A DNA stretch of 64,000 bases from Zwartia hollandica (GTDB taxonomy: Bacteria > Pseudomonadota > Gammaproteobacteria > Burkholderiales > Burkholderiaceae_B): contig NZ_JAHXRI010000006.1 of NCBI RefSeq assembly GCF_019923725.1, forward strand, positions 434,001 through 498,000. Reading direction: 5' to 3'. The translations under genes and the position numbers were made by a program. Position 1 is the stretch's first letter, and each line of letters starts with the position of its first letter. The notes beneath the pieces were generated by a model. That model searched no databases. It was not told where the DNA came from and saw nothing but the letters and a program-made list of their open reading frames with translations. Shown here one piece after another: positions 18,329 to 28,551 of the stretch.

Positions 18329-19444
18329 GTGTTTTTTGTCATTCCTCATATAGCTCTCGCCGCCGCGGGGTTTGCATCATTGGTTATTTGTTTAGCCATT
18401 GTTTGGACGGCGCGCTGGCATGGTGCACACACACTTGACTCTAGTGCTGGCGTCCAGAAGGTACACCATACCCCTACCCCACGCATTGGTGGGGTAGCAA
18501 TTTTGATTGGCTGCTGGATTGGCTGGTATTTTGCCCCGCCAGAGATATCTGTAATGCTAGGGCCCATCATGGTTGCGGCCACGCCGGCATTTGTGGCGGG
18601 AGCCGTTGAGGACACGCTAAAACGAGGCCGAGTCACCGAAAGATTAATTGCGACCTTCGCCAGTGGTGTTTTGGCGTGGTGGTTAACCGGCGACAGTTTG
18701 ACCCGTGTTGGTATTGGGGGTGTGGATTGGCTTTTAACGATTACGCCTGTGTCGGTGCTATTCACGGCATTCGCTGTTGGCGGCGTTGCGAACGCAATCA
18801 ACATTATTGATGGACTTAATGGATTAGCTGCCAGTACTGTGCTGGTGTGTTTGTCTGGCCTGGGAATGTTAGCGTTCCTTAATGGCGATGCCGAGATGGC
18901 CAAGATTAGTTTTATTTTAGGCGGTGCGACTCTGGGTTTTCTTCTAGTTAACTATCCTTCAGGAAAGATTTTCCTCGGCGATGGAGGCGCATACTTACTG
19001 GGGTTTCTTTTGGGCTGGGTGGCAGTGATGGTTGCAATGCGAAATCCAGCCATGTCTCCTTGGGCACCGCTGCTAGCGTGTGGTTATCCGATTTTAGAGG
19101 TGTTGTTTTCGATGGCACGTCGCACAGCCCGCACTTTAAAACTAGGGCACCCGGACAGGCTGCATTTGCACAGCCTTGTTTGGTCGCGTATTGCTCGTAA
19201 GTGGTTAGTAGGGGCTTCAGGTTTACGACAGAACTCTAGCGTTATGCCGATGATGCTCGCGTATGCCTGCATCCCGGTTGTACTGTCGATCTGGTTTCGA
19301 AAAAATACGATAGGGTTAATGTTCGCTTTTATCGCTTGCGCCTTCCTTTATGCTTTCATCTACGCGCGGCTAATACACTTTCGTTGGACCATGCCCAAGC
19401 TTCGTCTCACAAGCCGTGATACGAAGAGGCGTAGTGATCGCTAG
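18329..19444 (+). CDS. WecA/MraY-type undecaprenyl-phosphate sugar-1-phosphate transferase
   Basis: 371 residues, about ten membrane segments, GTG start. It carries the family landmarks KVHHTPTPRIGGVAI near residue 46, NAINIIDGLNGLAAS (metal/catalytic aspartate) near 155, FLGDGGAYLLG near 215 and the HPDRLHLHSLV loop near 275. Members start lipid-linked glycans by moving HexNAc-1-phosphate to undecaprenyl phosphate. The sequence is of the WecA/WbpL side of the family rather than MraY. It is one of two initiating transferases here (the other is at 43122), so it probably belongs to a separate glycan or acts on a different N-acetylated sugar. Confidence 0.92.
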   Translation: MFFVIPHIALAAAGFASLVICLAIVWTARWHGAHTLDSSAGVQKVHHTPTPRIGGVAILIGCWIGWYFAPPEISVMLGPIMVAATPAFVAGAVEDTLKRGRVTERLIATFASGVLAWWLTGDSLTRVGIGGVDWLLTITPVSVLFTAFAVGGVANAINIIDGLNGLAASTVLVCLSGLGMLAFLNGDAEMAKISFILGGATLGFLLVNYPSGKIFLGDGGAYLLGFLLGWVAVMVAMRNPAMSPWAPLLACGYPILEVLFSMARRTARTLKLGHPDRLHLHSLVWSRIARKWLVGASGLRQNSSVMPMMLAYACIPVVLSIWFRKNTIGLMFAFIACAFLYAFIYARLIHFRWTMPKLRLTSRDTKRRSDR

Positions 19445-19457
19445 CGGATACAAAAAT

Positions 19458-20285
19458 ATGTCGACTGTTTTTTTTAATGAGCTTATTAAACAGTGTATTG
19501 AGCAGAAGCGCCCGATGTCCTTCGGCAAGTTGGGCGCTGTCGAAACGGACTGTATCGCAAACAGTTTTGCAAATAACCAAGTTATTTGGGGAGACAATTT
19601 AGGCATCAACGCAGGGGTTTTCCCGTTGACGCAAAAAATCGTTGGCAAATGGATAAAGGAATACATCGACGCTATTCGCACGCTAGATGGATGTGTTGAA
19701 TGGTGGCACGGCAAAGATACCGATTTACTCAACAAATACAATCCGACACGATTTATATCTAGAGAAATAGATGACTTATTGCCATTTCATCTTGGGTCGG
19801 ATGCTTGGCATTATCAGCTAGCGGACAAAACGGTGTTGGTTGTCCACCCAATGGTTGACTCAATTCAAGCTCAGGCGGATCGCTTTTCGTCCATCTGGCC
19901 AGGGGCGGCAATAAAGAAATTGATTTGTATTCGGTCCTATTATCCGCCATGGGTAATGGCAGCGCACCCTTACAAAACCTATTTTGATTGCCTAGCGGCT
20001 ATAAAAAAACAAATTGCCAAGCAGCATTTTGATTTTGCGGTTGTGGGTGCTGGTGCCTTTTCACTGCCACTATTGCGCTTTATTAAACAAATGGGTCTCC
20101 CATGTGTACATTTGGGGGGGCAAACCCAATTACTATTTGGGATACGTGGCCTGAGATGGGAAACTGAGTATTCCGAGTTATGGCGGCAGGCAAATTTTTA
20201 TAACAACTCTTCTTTTTGGATAAAGCCACTACCCACAGACGTACCAGACAACAAAGCTTTAGTTGAGAATGGATGTTACTGGTAG
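19458..20285 (+). CDS. Unknown protein, possible GT-D-like transferase
   Basis: 275 residues from ATG 19458 ([13 protein letters not shown]); a GTG at 19416 inside the preceding gene is less likely. There is no signal peptide or membrane segment. The [13 protein letters not shown] stretch near residue 21 and the closing [12 protein letters not shown], then [12 protein letters not shown], resemble proteins with a GT-D fold. I cannot confirm that family by eye. It sits between the WecA-like and fucose synthase genes, with a 12-base 3' extent past the preceding intergenic boundary and only 8 bases before the next start. Confidence 0.6.
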   Translation: MSTVFFNELIKQCIEQKRPMSFGKLGAVETDCIANSFANNQVIWGDNLGINAGVFPLTQKIVGKWIKEYIDAIRTLDGCVEWWHGKDTDLLNKYNPTRFISREIDDLLPFHLGSDAWHYQLADKTVLVVHPMVDSIQAQADRFSSIWPGAAIKKLICIRSYYPPWVMAAHPYKTYFDCLAAIKKQIAKQHFDFAVVGAGAFSLPLLRFIKQMGLPCVHLGGQTQLLFGIRGLRWETEYSELWRQANFYNNSSFWIKPLPTDVPDNKALVENGCYW

Positions 20286-20288
20286 GAG
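20283..20288 (+). promoter_or_regulatory. Ribosome-binding site of fcl
   Basis: TAGGAG spaced five bases before ATG 20294. It overlaps the last codons of the preceding gene and decides between two in-frame ATG codons of fcl. Confidence 0.6.
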
Positions 20289-20293
20289 TAGAA

Positions 20294-21277
20294 ATGGTGA
20301 AAAATACGTATATGCCTAAAATTTACGTCGCAGGTCACCGAGGGATGGTTGGCTCGGCCATCGTGCGCCAACTCATTGCGCAAGGACATCAACCCACTCA
20401 AATCGTCGGCCGTACCCATGCCGAACTCGACTTAACCGATCAGGCTGCAGTAAGAGCATTTTTTGCCTCAGAGAAGCCTGATCAAGTCTATCTGGCAGCC
20501 GCGAGAGTTGGTGGTATTCATGCCAACAACACATACCCTGCAGAATTTATTTATGACAATTTGATGGTTCAGGCCAATGTTATTGATGCTGCGTTTCGCC
20601 AGGGTGTTAAGAAATTGCTGTTTCTAGGCAGTAGTTGCATATATCCTAAGCTTGCACCACAGCCGATGTCTGAGAATGCCCTGTTAACAGGGTTTTTAGA
20701 GCCGACGAATGAGCCGTACGCCGTAGCAAAAATTGCGGGCATCAAGATTTGTGAAAGCTATAACCGACAGTATGGCAAGGAGCATGGAGTTGACTACCGC
20801 TCTGTGATGCCGACTAATCTATATGGCCCCGGGGATAACTACCATCCAGAAAATTCTCATGTTATCCCGGCACTGATTAGGCGCTTTCACGAAGCGAAAG
20901 CCTCCAATGCAAAATCGGTTTCAATTTGGGGATCTGGAAAGCCTTATCGCGAGTTTCTATTCGTCGATGACATGGCTGCTGCAAGTGTCTATGTGATGAA
21001 TTTAGAAAAAGGGGTCTATGAGCAGTACACGACGCCCATGCAGAGTCACATTAATGTGGGATATGGATCAGACATTACGATTGCACAATTAGCGCAAACG
21101 ATCGGCGCAGTTGTTGGCTATTCAGGGGAGATTGTGTTTGATTCCACAAAGCCCGATGGCGCACCGCGCAAGCTGATGGACAGCACGTTGCTGAAGAATT
21201 TAGGCTGGCAGGCGCAAGTAGGCATTCAGGATGGATTGAAACAGGCCTATGCAGATTTCTTAAACCACTATCGCTAA
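20294..21277 (+). CDS. fcl: GDP-L-fucose synthase
   Basis: 327 residues; NADPH-dependent 3,5-epimerase/4-reductase turning GDP-4-keto-6-deoxymannose into GDP-L-fucose. The Rossmann motif GHRGMVG is at 14-20, SSCIYP at 113-118, and the catalytic Y142/K146 sits in [14 protein letters not shown] 20294 was chosen because a TAGGAG ribosome-binding site precedes it by five bases. ATG 20312 would also retain the fold. Its usual partner gmd is absent from the window. The fucosyltransferase at 53613 is a plausible consumer. Confidence 0.94.
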   Translation: MVKNTYMPKIYVAGHRGMVGSAIVRQLIAQGHQPTQIVGRTHAELDLTDQAAVRAFFASEKPDQVYLAAARVGGIHANNTYPAEFIYDNLMVQANVIDAAFRQGVKKLLFLGSSCIYPKLAPQPMSENALLTGFLEPTNEPYAVAKIAGIKICESYNRQYGKEHGVDYRSVMPTNLYGPGDNYHPENSHVIPALIRRFHEAKASNAKSVSIWGSGKPYREFLFVDDMAAASVYVMNLEKGVYEQYTTPMQSHINVGYGSDITIAQLAQTIGAVVGYSGEIVFDSTKPDGAPRKLMDSTLLKNLGWQAQVGIQDGLKQAYADFLNHYR

Positions 21278-21286
21278 GGCATAAAC

Positions 21287-23110
21287 GTGAGTATTGTTTC
21301 GGGCGTACTTGAGCCTTTCAAAAGGCTCTATGAAATATTGCCTGTCACAAGTAAGCGCGGCCTTACGCTTGTAGTGATCCTTAGCCTAGTAGCGTCCCTC
21401 TTTGAAACAGCCAGCGTAGCCTCTATCCTGCCTTTCATGGCAATTGTGATGGATCCCAGCATACTGACTGAATATCGGTGGGCAGAGGAGTTGCTGGCCT
21501 CCTTGGGCCTTCACACGCAACAAGCTGCGATTATCGCGGCAGGCGTGCTGACCGTATTGGTATTGGGGATTGGTAATGTGGTCACTGCAGCCAACCTATG
21601 GCTACAAACTCGTTACCTCGCATCGGCTAGACGTGACTTGGCGACCGAGTTATTTACGGGTTACCTTTATTTACCTTATTCATTTCACATACAGCGTGAC
21701 ACTAGCTCTCTTGGACGAGTATTAGGAGGTGACGTTGAGTCAGCAATTGGAGGTTTTTTAGCATCACTTCTAAGCGTTATATCAAAGGGTTTGAGTGGAA
21801 TAGTCCTTATTACATTGATCGTCGTTGTAGATCCCCTAGTTGCGTTGGGCACGGTCTTGGTTTTAGGCTGCGGATACATGTTGGTTTACCGATTGATTCG
21901 TATCAAGCAGGTGACCCTCGGCGCAAAAATGGTGCAGGCGAGTACGACTGTTGGACGTACAGCTCTAGAAGGACTCTCTGGAATTAAAGAATTGCGGGTG
22001 CTGGGACGAGAGAATGCGTCGACAGTCGAATACAACAAGTCCATGACTGAGTTGATGGCAACACAAGCATCTAATTCGCTAGCCTCAGCAATGCCGCGGT
22101 ATGTAATTGAAGTGTTTGCCTATGCAGGGATTGTAGCTGTGACGCTAGCCTTTGTACTTAAGGGTGAAGGTACCGCAGCGATACCCTCTTTGGCCCTTTA
22201 TGCGCTTGCTGGAAATCGTTTGGTGCCGATCTTTCAACAGCTGTTCGCGGCAGCGATCACCATCAAATATCACACAAGGGCAGTTGAGTCACTCGAAGCC
22301 GATTTAGCAATCGTTCGCAACAGACAGACGGACACAGACGAAAATCAGATTGGTGCTCTAGCATTTAAGACACAAATTCAACTCACTGGTTTGAGTTTCA
22401 AATACCCCAGTGCTGATCGTTTAGCCTTGAACAACATCACACTCACAATTCCTCAGAATCAAAGTATCGGTTTGGTAGGTAAGACCGGGTCTGGGAAGAC
22501 GACGCTAGCCGATGTTTTGCTTGGTTTGTATTCCCCAGCTAGCGGCGAAATCAAGATTGATGGCGTTCCGTTAAATAGTCAAAATGAGCGAGCGTGGCGA
22601 AAGCGTGTCGGATACGTGCCCCAAACGGTATTTTTGACAAATGCATCTATTGAAAAAAATATCGCGCTAGGCATGGCAGAGGAACAGATTGATATTGAAG
22701 CGGTAAAGCGTGCGGCGAGAATGGCACAGGCCGAAGAATTCATTAACCAATTACCTGATGGATACGGCACCATCGTGGGCGAGCGAGGTGTGAAGCTATC
22801 AGGAGGGCAGCGACAGCGACTAGGTATTGCAAGGGCGCTGTATCACAACCCGGATGTGCTGGTTTTTGATGAAGCAACCAGCGCACTTGATGGAATGACT
22901 GAAGACGCGGTGATGCAAGCAGTGCAGGACTTAAGTCAGGAGCGCACGATGATCTTAATCGCCCACAGATTGCGCACAGTGCAAGCGTGCGACCGTATCG
23001 TCATGTTAGACAGTGGCGTGATTGTTGCTGATGGAACTTACGAGGAGCTCGTGAGCACATCCGAGCCGTTTCAGCGGCTTGCAGGTAATGGGCTGAGGGA
23101 AGTGCAATAA
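21287..23110 (+). CDS. PglK-type ABC flippase, copy 1
   Basis: 607 residues, GTG start. The membrane domain (residues ~1-330) has about six segments. The nucleotide-binding domain has Walker A GKTGSGKTT near residue 400, the signature LSGGQRQRLGIARAL near 504 and Walker B VLVFDEATSALD. The closest known type is PglK of Campylobacter, which flips whole lipid-linked oligosaccharides by ATP hydrolysis. No MATE-like Wzx is in the window, so PglK-type proteins probably take that role. A paralogue lies at 58463. Confidence 0.88.
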   Translation: MSIVSGVLEPFKRLYEILPVTSKRGLTLVVILSLVASLFETASVASILPFMAIVMDPSILTEYRWAEELLASLGLHTQQAAIIAAGVLTVLVLGIGNVVTAANLWLQTRYLASARRDLATELFTGYLYLPYSFHIQRDTSSLGRVLGGDVESAIGGFLASLLSVISKGLSGIVLITLIVVVDPLVALGTVLVLGCGYMLVYRLIRIKQVTLGAKMVQASTTVGRTALEGLSGIKELRVLGRENASTVEYNKSMTELMATQASNSLASAMPRYVIEVFAYAGIVAVTLAFVLKGEGTAAIPSLALYALAGNRLVPIFQQLFAAAITIKYHTRAVESLEADLAIVRNRQTDTDENQIGALAFKTQIQLTGLSFKYPSADRLALNNITLTIPQNQSIGLVGKTGSGKTTLADVLLGLYSPASGEIKIDGVPLNSQNERAWRKRVGYVPQTVFLTNASIEKNIALGMAEEQIDIEAVKRAARMAQAEEFINQLPDGYGTIVGERGVKLSGGQRQRLGIARALYHNPDVLVFDEATSALDGMTEDAVMQAVQDLSQERTMILIAHRLRTVQACDRIVMLDSGVIVADGTYEELVSTSEPFQRLAGNGLREVQ

Positions 23111-23113
23111 ACA

Positions 23114-24079
23114 ATGATAGGTACTCCGATCGCCTTCATTATTTTTAATCGCCCGCGGCATACACGCCAAAGTTTTGCGCTTATTCGCGAGCAAAGGCCG
23201 AGTAAATTATTAATTATTGCGGATGGACCTCGATTGGGACATCCAACAGATGGCGAACGGTGCCGTGAGACACGCGAGATTGTTGAAAACATCGATTGGC
23301 CCTGTGAAGTTTTGAGAAACTATGCGGACATTAACTTAGGCTGTAAAAATCGTGTTAGCTCTGGACTTGACTGGGTATTTACCCAAGTGGACAAAGCGAT
23401 AATTATTGAAGACGATTGTCTGCCAAACAAAGATTTTTTCTCTTTCTGCGATGAGCTCCTAGTCCGCTATGAAAACGACCCTCGGGTTTGGGTTGTGACT
23501 GGGAACAATTTTCAAAATGGTGTGCGGCGTGGAGATGCCGCTTATTACTTTTCGAAGTTTAATCACTGTTGGGGTTGGGCAAGCTGGCGACGAGCTTGGC
23601 AGCACTATCGTGTTGACATTCCATTTTGGCCTGCCTGGAAAGACACTGAAGACTGGCATACAAAGCTACCCGATCCCGTTGAACGTAAGATTTGGTCCAA
23701 GTTGCTCGATGATGTGCAGCGTGGTGGTATCGACACTTGGGATTATCAGTGGACCGCCACGACTTGGTACTTTGGGGGGTTGACAGCCACACCGCAAGTA
23801 AATTTAGTCACGAATATCGGGATCGGCCCAGATGCGACGCATACGGTAGCGTCGGAAGAGCAAGCAGGGCTCCCTGCGCTATCGCTTGGACCACTAACGC
23901 ATCCGCGAGTTGTTAAACAGGATCTTGCTGCAGATCGATACGTTTTAAATCACAATTTTGGTGGAAGGGATCATCCCGACCGTTTGCATAATCGACTCGT
24001 TAAGCGGTGGTCTCAACTTTTACGGTCTCCAAAGTGGCTCGCAAAGAAGCTTAAACAGTATCTTCCCCTAAGGTTCTGA
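23114..24079 (+). CDS. GT-A type glycosyltransferase-like protein, HlpA-like family, copy 2
   Basis: 321 residues; paralogue of 16420 and 29912. It repeats the landmarks IAFIIFNRPRHTRQS, IADGPR, IIEDDCLPNKDFF, HCWGWASWRRAWQHY and, near the end, NLVTNIGIGPDATHT. Similarity to copy 1 runs along the whole length and is higher than to copy 3. It lies three bases after the flippase gene and one base before asnB, so it is co-transcribed with them. Reaction unknown. Confidence 0.82.
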   Translation: MIGTPIAFIIFNRPRHTRQSFALIREQRPSKLLIIADGPRLGHPTDGERCRETREIVENIDWPCEVLRNYADINLGCKNRVSSGLDWVFTQVDKAIIIEDDCLPNKDFFSFCDELLVRYENDPRVWVVTGNNFQNGVRRGDAAYYFSKFNHCWGWASWRRAWQHYRVDIPFWPAWKDTEDWHTKLPDPVERKIWSKLLDDVQRGGIDTWDYQWTATTWYFGGLTATPQVNLVTNIGIGPDATHTVASEEQAGLPALSLGPLTHPRVVKQDLAADRYVLNHNFGGRDHPDRLHNRLVKRWSQLLRSPKWLAKKLKQYLPLRF

Positions 24080-24080
24080 C

Positions 24081-26015
24081 ATGTGCGGCATACTTGGACT
24101 ATTTCATCGTGTTTCCTCGCCACGTCCGGTCCTGGCCGATCAATTAGTGGCGAACCTGTTGCACCGCGGCCCTGATGACCACGGTGCCTATAGCGACGAC
24201 CACGTCCAGTTTGGCCACACACGATTGTCCATTATCGATCTAACCAAAGCTGGCCATCAGCCGATGGTGAGTCATCAAGGGCGATACGTGGTTACCTATA
24301 ATGGCGAAATTTATAACCATATTGAGTTGCGCGCTGAACTCGCGTTGCTAGGCTCACTATTTTCTACGCGATCTGATACCGAAGTCCTGTTGGAGACCTA
24401 TCACGTATGGGGCCGTGATTGTGTAAAGAAATTCGTCGGCATGTTTGCTTTTGTAATTTGGGATACACAAGCGAAAGAAATATTTATTGCACGAGATCGT
24501 TGTGGTGAAAAACCTTTTTTCTATCACTTCAATGGTGAACAGTTTGTGTTCGCCTCAGAACTCAAAGGCTTACTCCCGCTATTACCCGAGCGTCCATTGC
24601 TCGACCCCATCATTGTCGACCAGTATTTACATTACCAGTATGTCCCTGAGCCCAGGACTCTATTACAAGGGATTCAAAAGCTTGCGGCTGGGCATTCGAT
24701 GCTGATAACGCTTGCTGATTGGAAAGCAGAGCCTAAGCAGTATTGGAGCGTTGAAACCACTTCATTTCCGATTCAGCCGCAACAGAATAAAGGCGATATT
24801 CTGACTCAAATCAAAGACACGTTTGAGTCAGCAGTAAAAATGACGTTACGAGCCGATGTGCCTGTTGGTGTTGCCTTGTCTGGTGGAATTGATTCAAGTG
24901 CAATTGCTGCGTTCGCACAAAAAAATACTCAACAGCCACTCCATGCCTTTTGCGTTGGATATCCTGGGCGCCCACAATATGATGAGCGAGCACAAGCGCG
25001 GGAGTTGGCGACCTCTCTCGGAATGATTGTTCATGAAGTCGAGCTACCAGTAGATAGTTTTGTCGATTTTTTCCCGAAACTAGTCGATATTATGGATGAG
25101 CCGATTGCAGACCCCGCTGCATTTGGTCACTATTCTGTCCCTAAGGCCGCAGCCGATCAAGGTATTAAAGTTTTGTTGTCCGGCATAGGTGGCGACGAAG
25201 TATTCTGGGGCTACTCGTATGTAACGGAGGCTGTAGCACTGAATCAGTTGATGCTTGATCGGCCAGCGCTTTATAAGTTCGCGCACTGGTTAGGATCTGT
25301 TGGGGGGCGCGAGTTTTTGTTAAGGGTGGCGCATTATCCGCATGCTCACCCCGCAATTAGGCGTTGCGCAGACGTCTTGCAAAAGCTTGGCGATGTGCGT
25401 CAGCCGCCAGATCAGTACCTTTACTACCTTCTCCATCCAGATTTTTCAGGTGCGTACCTCGTTGCGTCACAATACTATGGCGATGCAATGGGAGCCGCGA
25501 CCCGGGAGACACTTTTCCGTCCTACGGCAAGTAGAAAAAGTGAGCAACAACGTATACCTAGCGCGATCATTAAGTTGCTGTTTGAAACTTGGCTGACGTC
25601 TAACTGTCTCTCATTAGGAGATCGTGTTGGTATGGCGGTTGGCGTAGAAACGCGAATGCCGTTTCTTGACGTAAATCTCATCGAAAAAGTGATGGCGTTG
25701 CGTGCATACCATCCTGACAATGCCTTAGGCCAAAAGGCTTGGCTACGCGCTGCCCTAAAGGGCGTCTTGCCAGATCAAGTATTGGCTCGCCCCAAAGCGG
25801 GATTCCAACCGCCGATTAAGGAGTGGCTATGGGGTGTCATAAAGAAATATGGCGATAGTTTGCATGACGGACAGCTTGTAAAGGCGGGCATCATTAACGC
25901 TAACAAAATTCATCTATTGCTGGGTGAAAAGGCCACACAAGATTGGCACACACTATTTTTAGCCTATAAATTGGTGTTACTTGAAACGTGGTACCAGAGA
26001 GTGGTTCACGCATGA
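24081..26015 (+). CDS. asnB: Asparagine synthase-like glutamine amidotransferase
   Basis: 644 residues. The N-terminal glutaminase domain starts with the nucleophile Cys2 (MCGILGLF), and NGEIYNH is present. The ATP-PPase domain has the PP-loop SGGIDSS at 267-273, then LSGIGGDEVFWGY. All key residues look intact. In O-antigen loci such proteins (for example WbpS of Pseudomonas aeruginosa) amidate the carboxyl of uronic acids, a better fit here than free asparagine synthesis. The substrate could derive from UDP-glucuronate or a HexNAc-uronate. The stop overlaps the next start (ATGA). Confidence 0.93.
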   Translation: MCGILGLFHRVSSPRPVLADQLVANLLHRGPDDHGAYSDDHVQFGHTRLSIIDLTKAGHQPMVSHQGRYVVTYNGEIYNHIELRAELALLGSLFSTRSDTEVLLETYHVWGRDCVKKFVGMFAFVIWDTQAKEIFIARDRCGEKPFFYHFNGEQFVFASELKGLLPLLPERPLLDPIIVDQYLHYQYVPEPRTLLQGIQKLAAGHSMLITLADWKAEPKQYWSVETTSFPIQPQQNKGDILTQIKDTFESAVKMTLRADVPVGVALSGGIDSSAIAAFAQKNTQQPLHAFCVGYPGRPQYDERAQARELATSLGMIVHEVELPVDSFVDFFPKLVDIMDEPIADPAAFGHYSVPKAAADQGIKVLLSGIGGDEVFWGYSYVTEAVALNQLMLDRPALYKFAHWLGSVGGREFLLRVAHYPHAHPAIRRCADVLQKLGDVRQPPDQYLYYLLHPDFSGAYLVASQYYGDAMGAATRETLFRPTASRKSEQQRIPSAIIKLLFETWLTSNCLSLGDRVGMAVGVETRMPFLDVNLIEKVMALRAYHPDNALGQKAWLRAALKGVLPDQVLARPKAGFQPPIKEWLWGVIKKYGDSLHDGQLVKAGIINANKIHLLLGEKATQDWHTLFLAYKLVLLETWYQRVVHA

Positions 26016-27271
26016 AAAGAAGTCTACCAACAATTTTGATTTACAACCCGATCTCTGGACATGGGCATCTAGACTCGTGGAATGCCCTATTTGTATCGAT
26101 TCTACTCGAGGCAGGATGGTCGGTTTGCGCTGCGACCCCAAACGCCCCAGATCTCATTGCTCGATTGAGGAAAAAAGGACTAGCCGAATCTCCCAATCTA
26201 CAAGTGCTTAATTGGGAAGTGCCACGTCGTACCCTTGCTGCAAGAATTGGAAATCGACTACTACGGGTTTTAAAGAGTCTTTACGGTCAAGCAACCACAG
26301 AACATCAACATGATCCGCGCTTTCTTCGCGTAGATGAATTTTTTAATCGACTACGTTATTTGCGCAGGCAGTGTAAATGGAAGGTTGCCATGACGCTCAA
26401 TATGTATATGGATATGTATCCGACGAGTCGAGACGATTGGAAAGTGTTTCTAAAGTCCAACGAGCTACCGTGGTCGGGAATTCGATTTGTCCCGACCCCG
26501 GGAGCCGAAGAAGGTTATTACCAACTACCGTCCTTGGCCGGGATGTGTTTTTTGGATCAAAGAGTCAGTGATGCCTATCAAAATTTTTTACCCCATAAAA
26601 ATTTTGAGTATTTGCCTGACATAACCGACAACACTCTTCCGATTGAGCAGACCCAATTATTATCTGAAATAAGGGGTAAGGCAGGCACGAGAAAAATAGT
26701 CTTTCTTGGGGGTACTCTTGGTGGTACTAAAAACTTAAGTTGTTGGTATCAATTGATTGCGCGGATGGATGCAACGCGCTGGTACTTTGTACAGATTGGC
26801 GAGTTGTTTGAAGATACTTTATCGGATGAAGACTTATACGAACTGAACAAAATCAGGGCACGCTGTCCTGAGAACTTATTCATTAAGCAAATGTACTTGC
26901 CAGATGAATCACAATTCAATGAAATAATTAACGGCTGTGATGCAATCTTTGCGGTGTATCGCAATTTTTCGATTAGTAGCAACATGCTAGGGAAAGCAGC
27001 TGCATTTGGCAAACCGATTCTTGTCGCACATGGGCAGCTCATGGGCGAGCGAGTTCTTCAATATGGAATCGGTACGACAGTGGTGGAAAATGATGTATCT
27101 GGGATGGAAATAGCCTTAAAGAGTTTAGTTGGTAGCCCTCAACCCCGACATGATAGTTTTGAAGCCTATCGCCGGGACTTCGGAGTTATAGAGTTGAGTA
27201 CGCGGCTATGCCATTTTTTGGCGGCATGTATCGAGCGAAAATCTGATAAAAACCGACCCCTCCCTTTATGA
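26012..27271 (+). CDS. Unrecognised GT-B-like protein with YNPISxxGHLDSW motif, copy 1
   Basis: 419 residues from ATG 26012. I do not recognise the family. It opens with ILIYNPISGHGHLDSWNALF (residues 8-27) and has a central NMYMDMY. The C-terminal half shows GGTLGGTKNL, FVQIGE and FNEIINGCDAIFAVYRNF. It ends with a donor-site-like stretch (SNMLGKAAAFGKPILV) reminiscent of GT-B enzymes. No membrane segments are seen. A paralogue with the same landmarks lies at 28551, one gene downstream. Context and C-terminal pattern suggest a cytoplasmic glycosyltransferase. Confidence 0.72.
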   Translation: MKRSLPTILIYNPISGHGHLDSWNALFVSILLEAGWSVCAATPNAPDLIARLRKKGLAESPNLQVLNWEVPRRTLAARIGNRLLRVLKSLYGQATTEHQHDPRFLRVDEFFNRLRYLRRQCKWKVAMTLNMYMDMYPTSRDDWKVFLKSNELPWSGIRFVPTPGAEEGYYQLPSLAGMCFLDQRVSDAYQNFLPHKNFEYLPDITDNTLPIEQTQLLSEIRGKAGTRKIVFLGGTLGGTKNLSCWYQLIARMDATRWYFVQIGELFEDTLSDEDLYELNKIRARCPENLFIKQMYLPDESQFNEIINGCDAIFAVYRNFSISSNMLGKAAAFGKPILVAHGQLMGERVLQYGIGTTVVENDVSGMEIALKSLVGSPQPRHDSFEAYRRDFGVIELSTRLCHFLAACIERKSDKNRPLPL

Positions 27272-28551
27272 AAGTATTACATTTATCAACCGATGATTTT
27301 AGCGGTGGTGCTTCGCGCGCCGCTTATCGACTACATACTGCACTGCTGCAGTGTGGAGTCGATAGCTCCATGCGCGTGTTAGTTCATCAGACCGCAAATG
27401 CAAAAGTCATCGCAGGTAAGGGACCCCGCAGTTACATAACAAAAATAAAAGACAAACTTGCTCAAAAAGGGCGTGCCGTGTATCGGCGCAACTTCCGCGG
27501 CAGTAGCCCCATCATGCATTCCTTTGGTGATGTCAGTGCGGGAATTGTCAACGAAGTTAACGCCAGCGATGCTGATGTCGTCCACCTACATTGGATCGCG
27601 AACTTACTGTCAATCAGAGACATCGGTAAGATTACAAAGCCAATCGTATGGACACTGCATGATATGTGGGCTTTCTGTGGAGGAGAGCACGTTGTTTTTG
27701 ACTTTGATGTCAGTGCGCGCTTTAGGACAGGATATAGATCGGATAACCGACCAATTGGTGAGTCTGGCCCTGACCTCAACCGCCTAAGTTGGGAGTCCAA
27801 GCGACGCGAGTGGTCCAATCAACGATTTGAGTTTATTGCACCTGGCAAATGGATGGCAGATTGCGTCGCGGCTAGCGCTTTATTGAAGCACCATCCAACA
27901 CACACCATCCCAAACCCCATCGAGTTGAATCACCTTTGGCAGCCTATCGATAAGAGTTTTGCACGCGCTGTCTTGGGATTAGACCAGCAAAAGAAGTATG
28001 TATTGTCTGGCTCTGCCGGCGGTATGGCGCACTTGAAGGGCGAGGACTTGCTGAACGAGTCACTCACGAAGCTATCTGCACACAGCTCTGATGCATTTGA
28101 GTTGTTGATATTTGGACAATCACAGCCTTTAGCGAAAATTGAGACTCCTTTTAAGACGCGCTGGTTGGGGCGTGTAAATGATGACCATGTGATGCGACTG
28201 ATTTACTCTGCGTCTGATGTGATGGCTGTTCCGTCTCGAATCGATAATTTGCCGAACACCGCTATTGAAGCTCATGCGTGTGGTGTTCCAGTGGTTGCTT
28301 TTGATGTTGGCGGTCTTTCGGATATTGTTGATCATCTTCAAAGCGGTTGGCTAGCCCCTGCTTTTGATACAGATAACATTGCACATGGAATTTTTTGGGT
28401 CCTTCAAGACAGTGCCCGTTGGGCGCAGCTCTCATCCCATGCTCGTAAGATCGCTGAACAGCGATTTGCACCAAAACTTATCACTGAAAAGCATCTGGAG
28501 ATTTATCAGAAAGCTATTGCGAAACAGCTCACAACGTCACAGGATGTGTGA
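27268..28551 (+). CDS. Glycosyltransferase family 4
   Basis: 427 residues, GT-B fold. The N terminus is MKVLHLSTDDFSGGASRAAYRL, with a glycine-rich acceptor-side loop as in WcaC-like enzymes. HLHWIANLL and WTLHDMWAFCGG follow. The donor-site segment is PSRIDNLPNTAIEAHACGVPVVAFDVGG. It is inserted between the two copies of the unrecognised GT-B-like family, overlapping one neighbour by ATGA and the other by TGATG. It probably adds one sugar of the same repeat unit. Confidence 0.9.
   Translation: MKVLHLSTDDFSGGASRAAYRLHTALLQCGVDSSMRVLVHQTANAKVIAGKGPRSYITKIKDKLAQKGRAVYRRNFRGSSPIMHSFGDVSAGIVNEVNASDADVVHLHWIANLLSIRDIGKITKPIVWTLHDMWAFCGGEHVVFDFDVSARFRTGYRSDNRPIGESGPDLNRLSWESKRREWSNQRFEFIAPGKWMADCVAASALLKHHPTHTIPNPIELNHLWQPIDKSFARAVLGLDQQKKYVLSGSAGGMAHLKGEDLLNESLTKLSAHSSDAFELLIFGQSQPLAKIETPFKTRWLGRVNDDHVMRLIYSASDVMAVPSRIDNLPNTAIEAHACGVPVVAFDVGGLSDIVDHLQSGWLAPAFDTDNIAHGIFWVLQDSARWAQLSSHARKIAEQRFAPKLITEKHLEIYQKAIAKQLTTSQDV

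Noticed and set aside
18346-18903. 185-codon open frame on the minus strand
   Set aside because: It lies antisense to the WecA-type gene, whose plus-strand product has all family motifs; the minus-strand product has no recognisable domain and is low-complexity.
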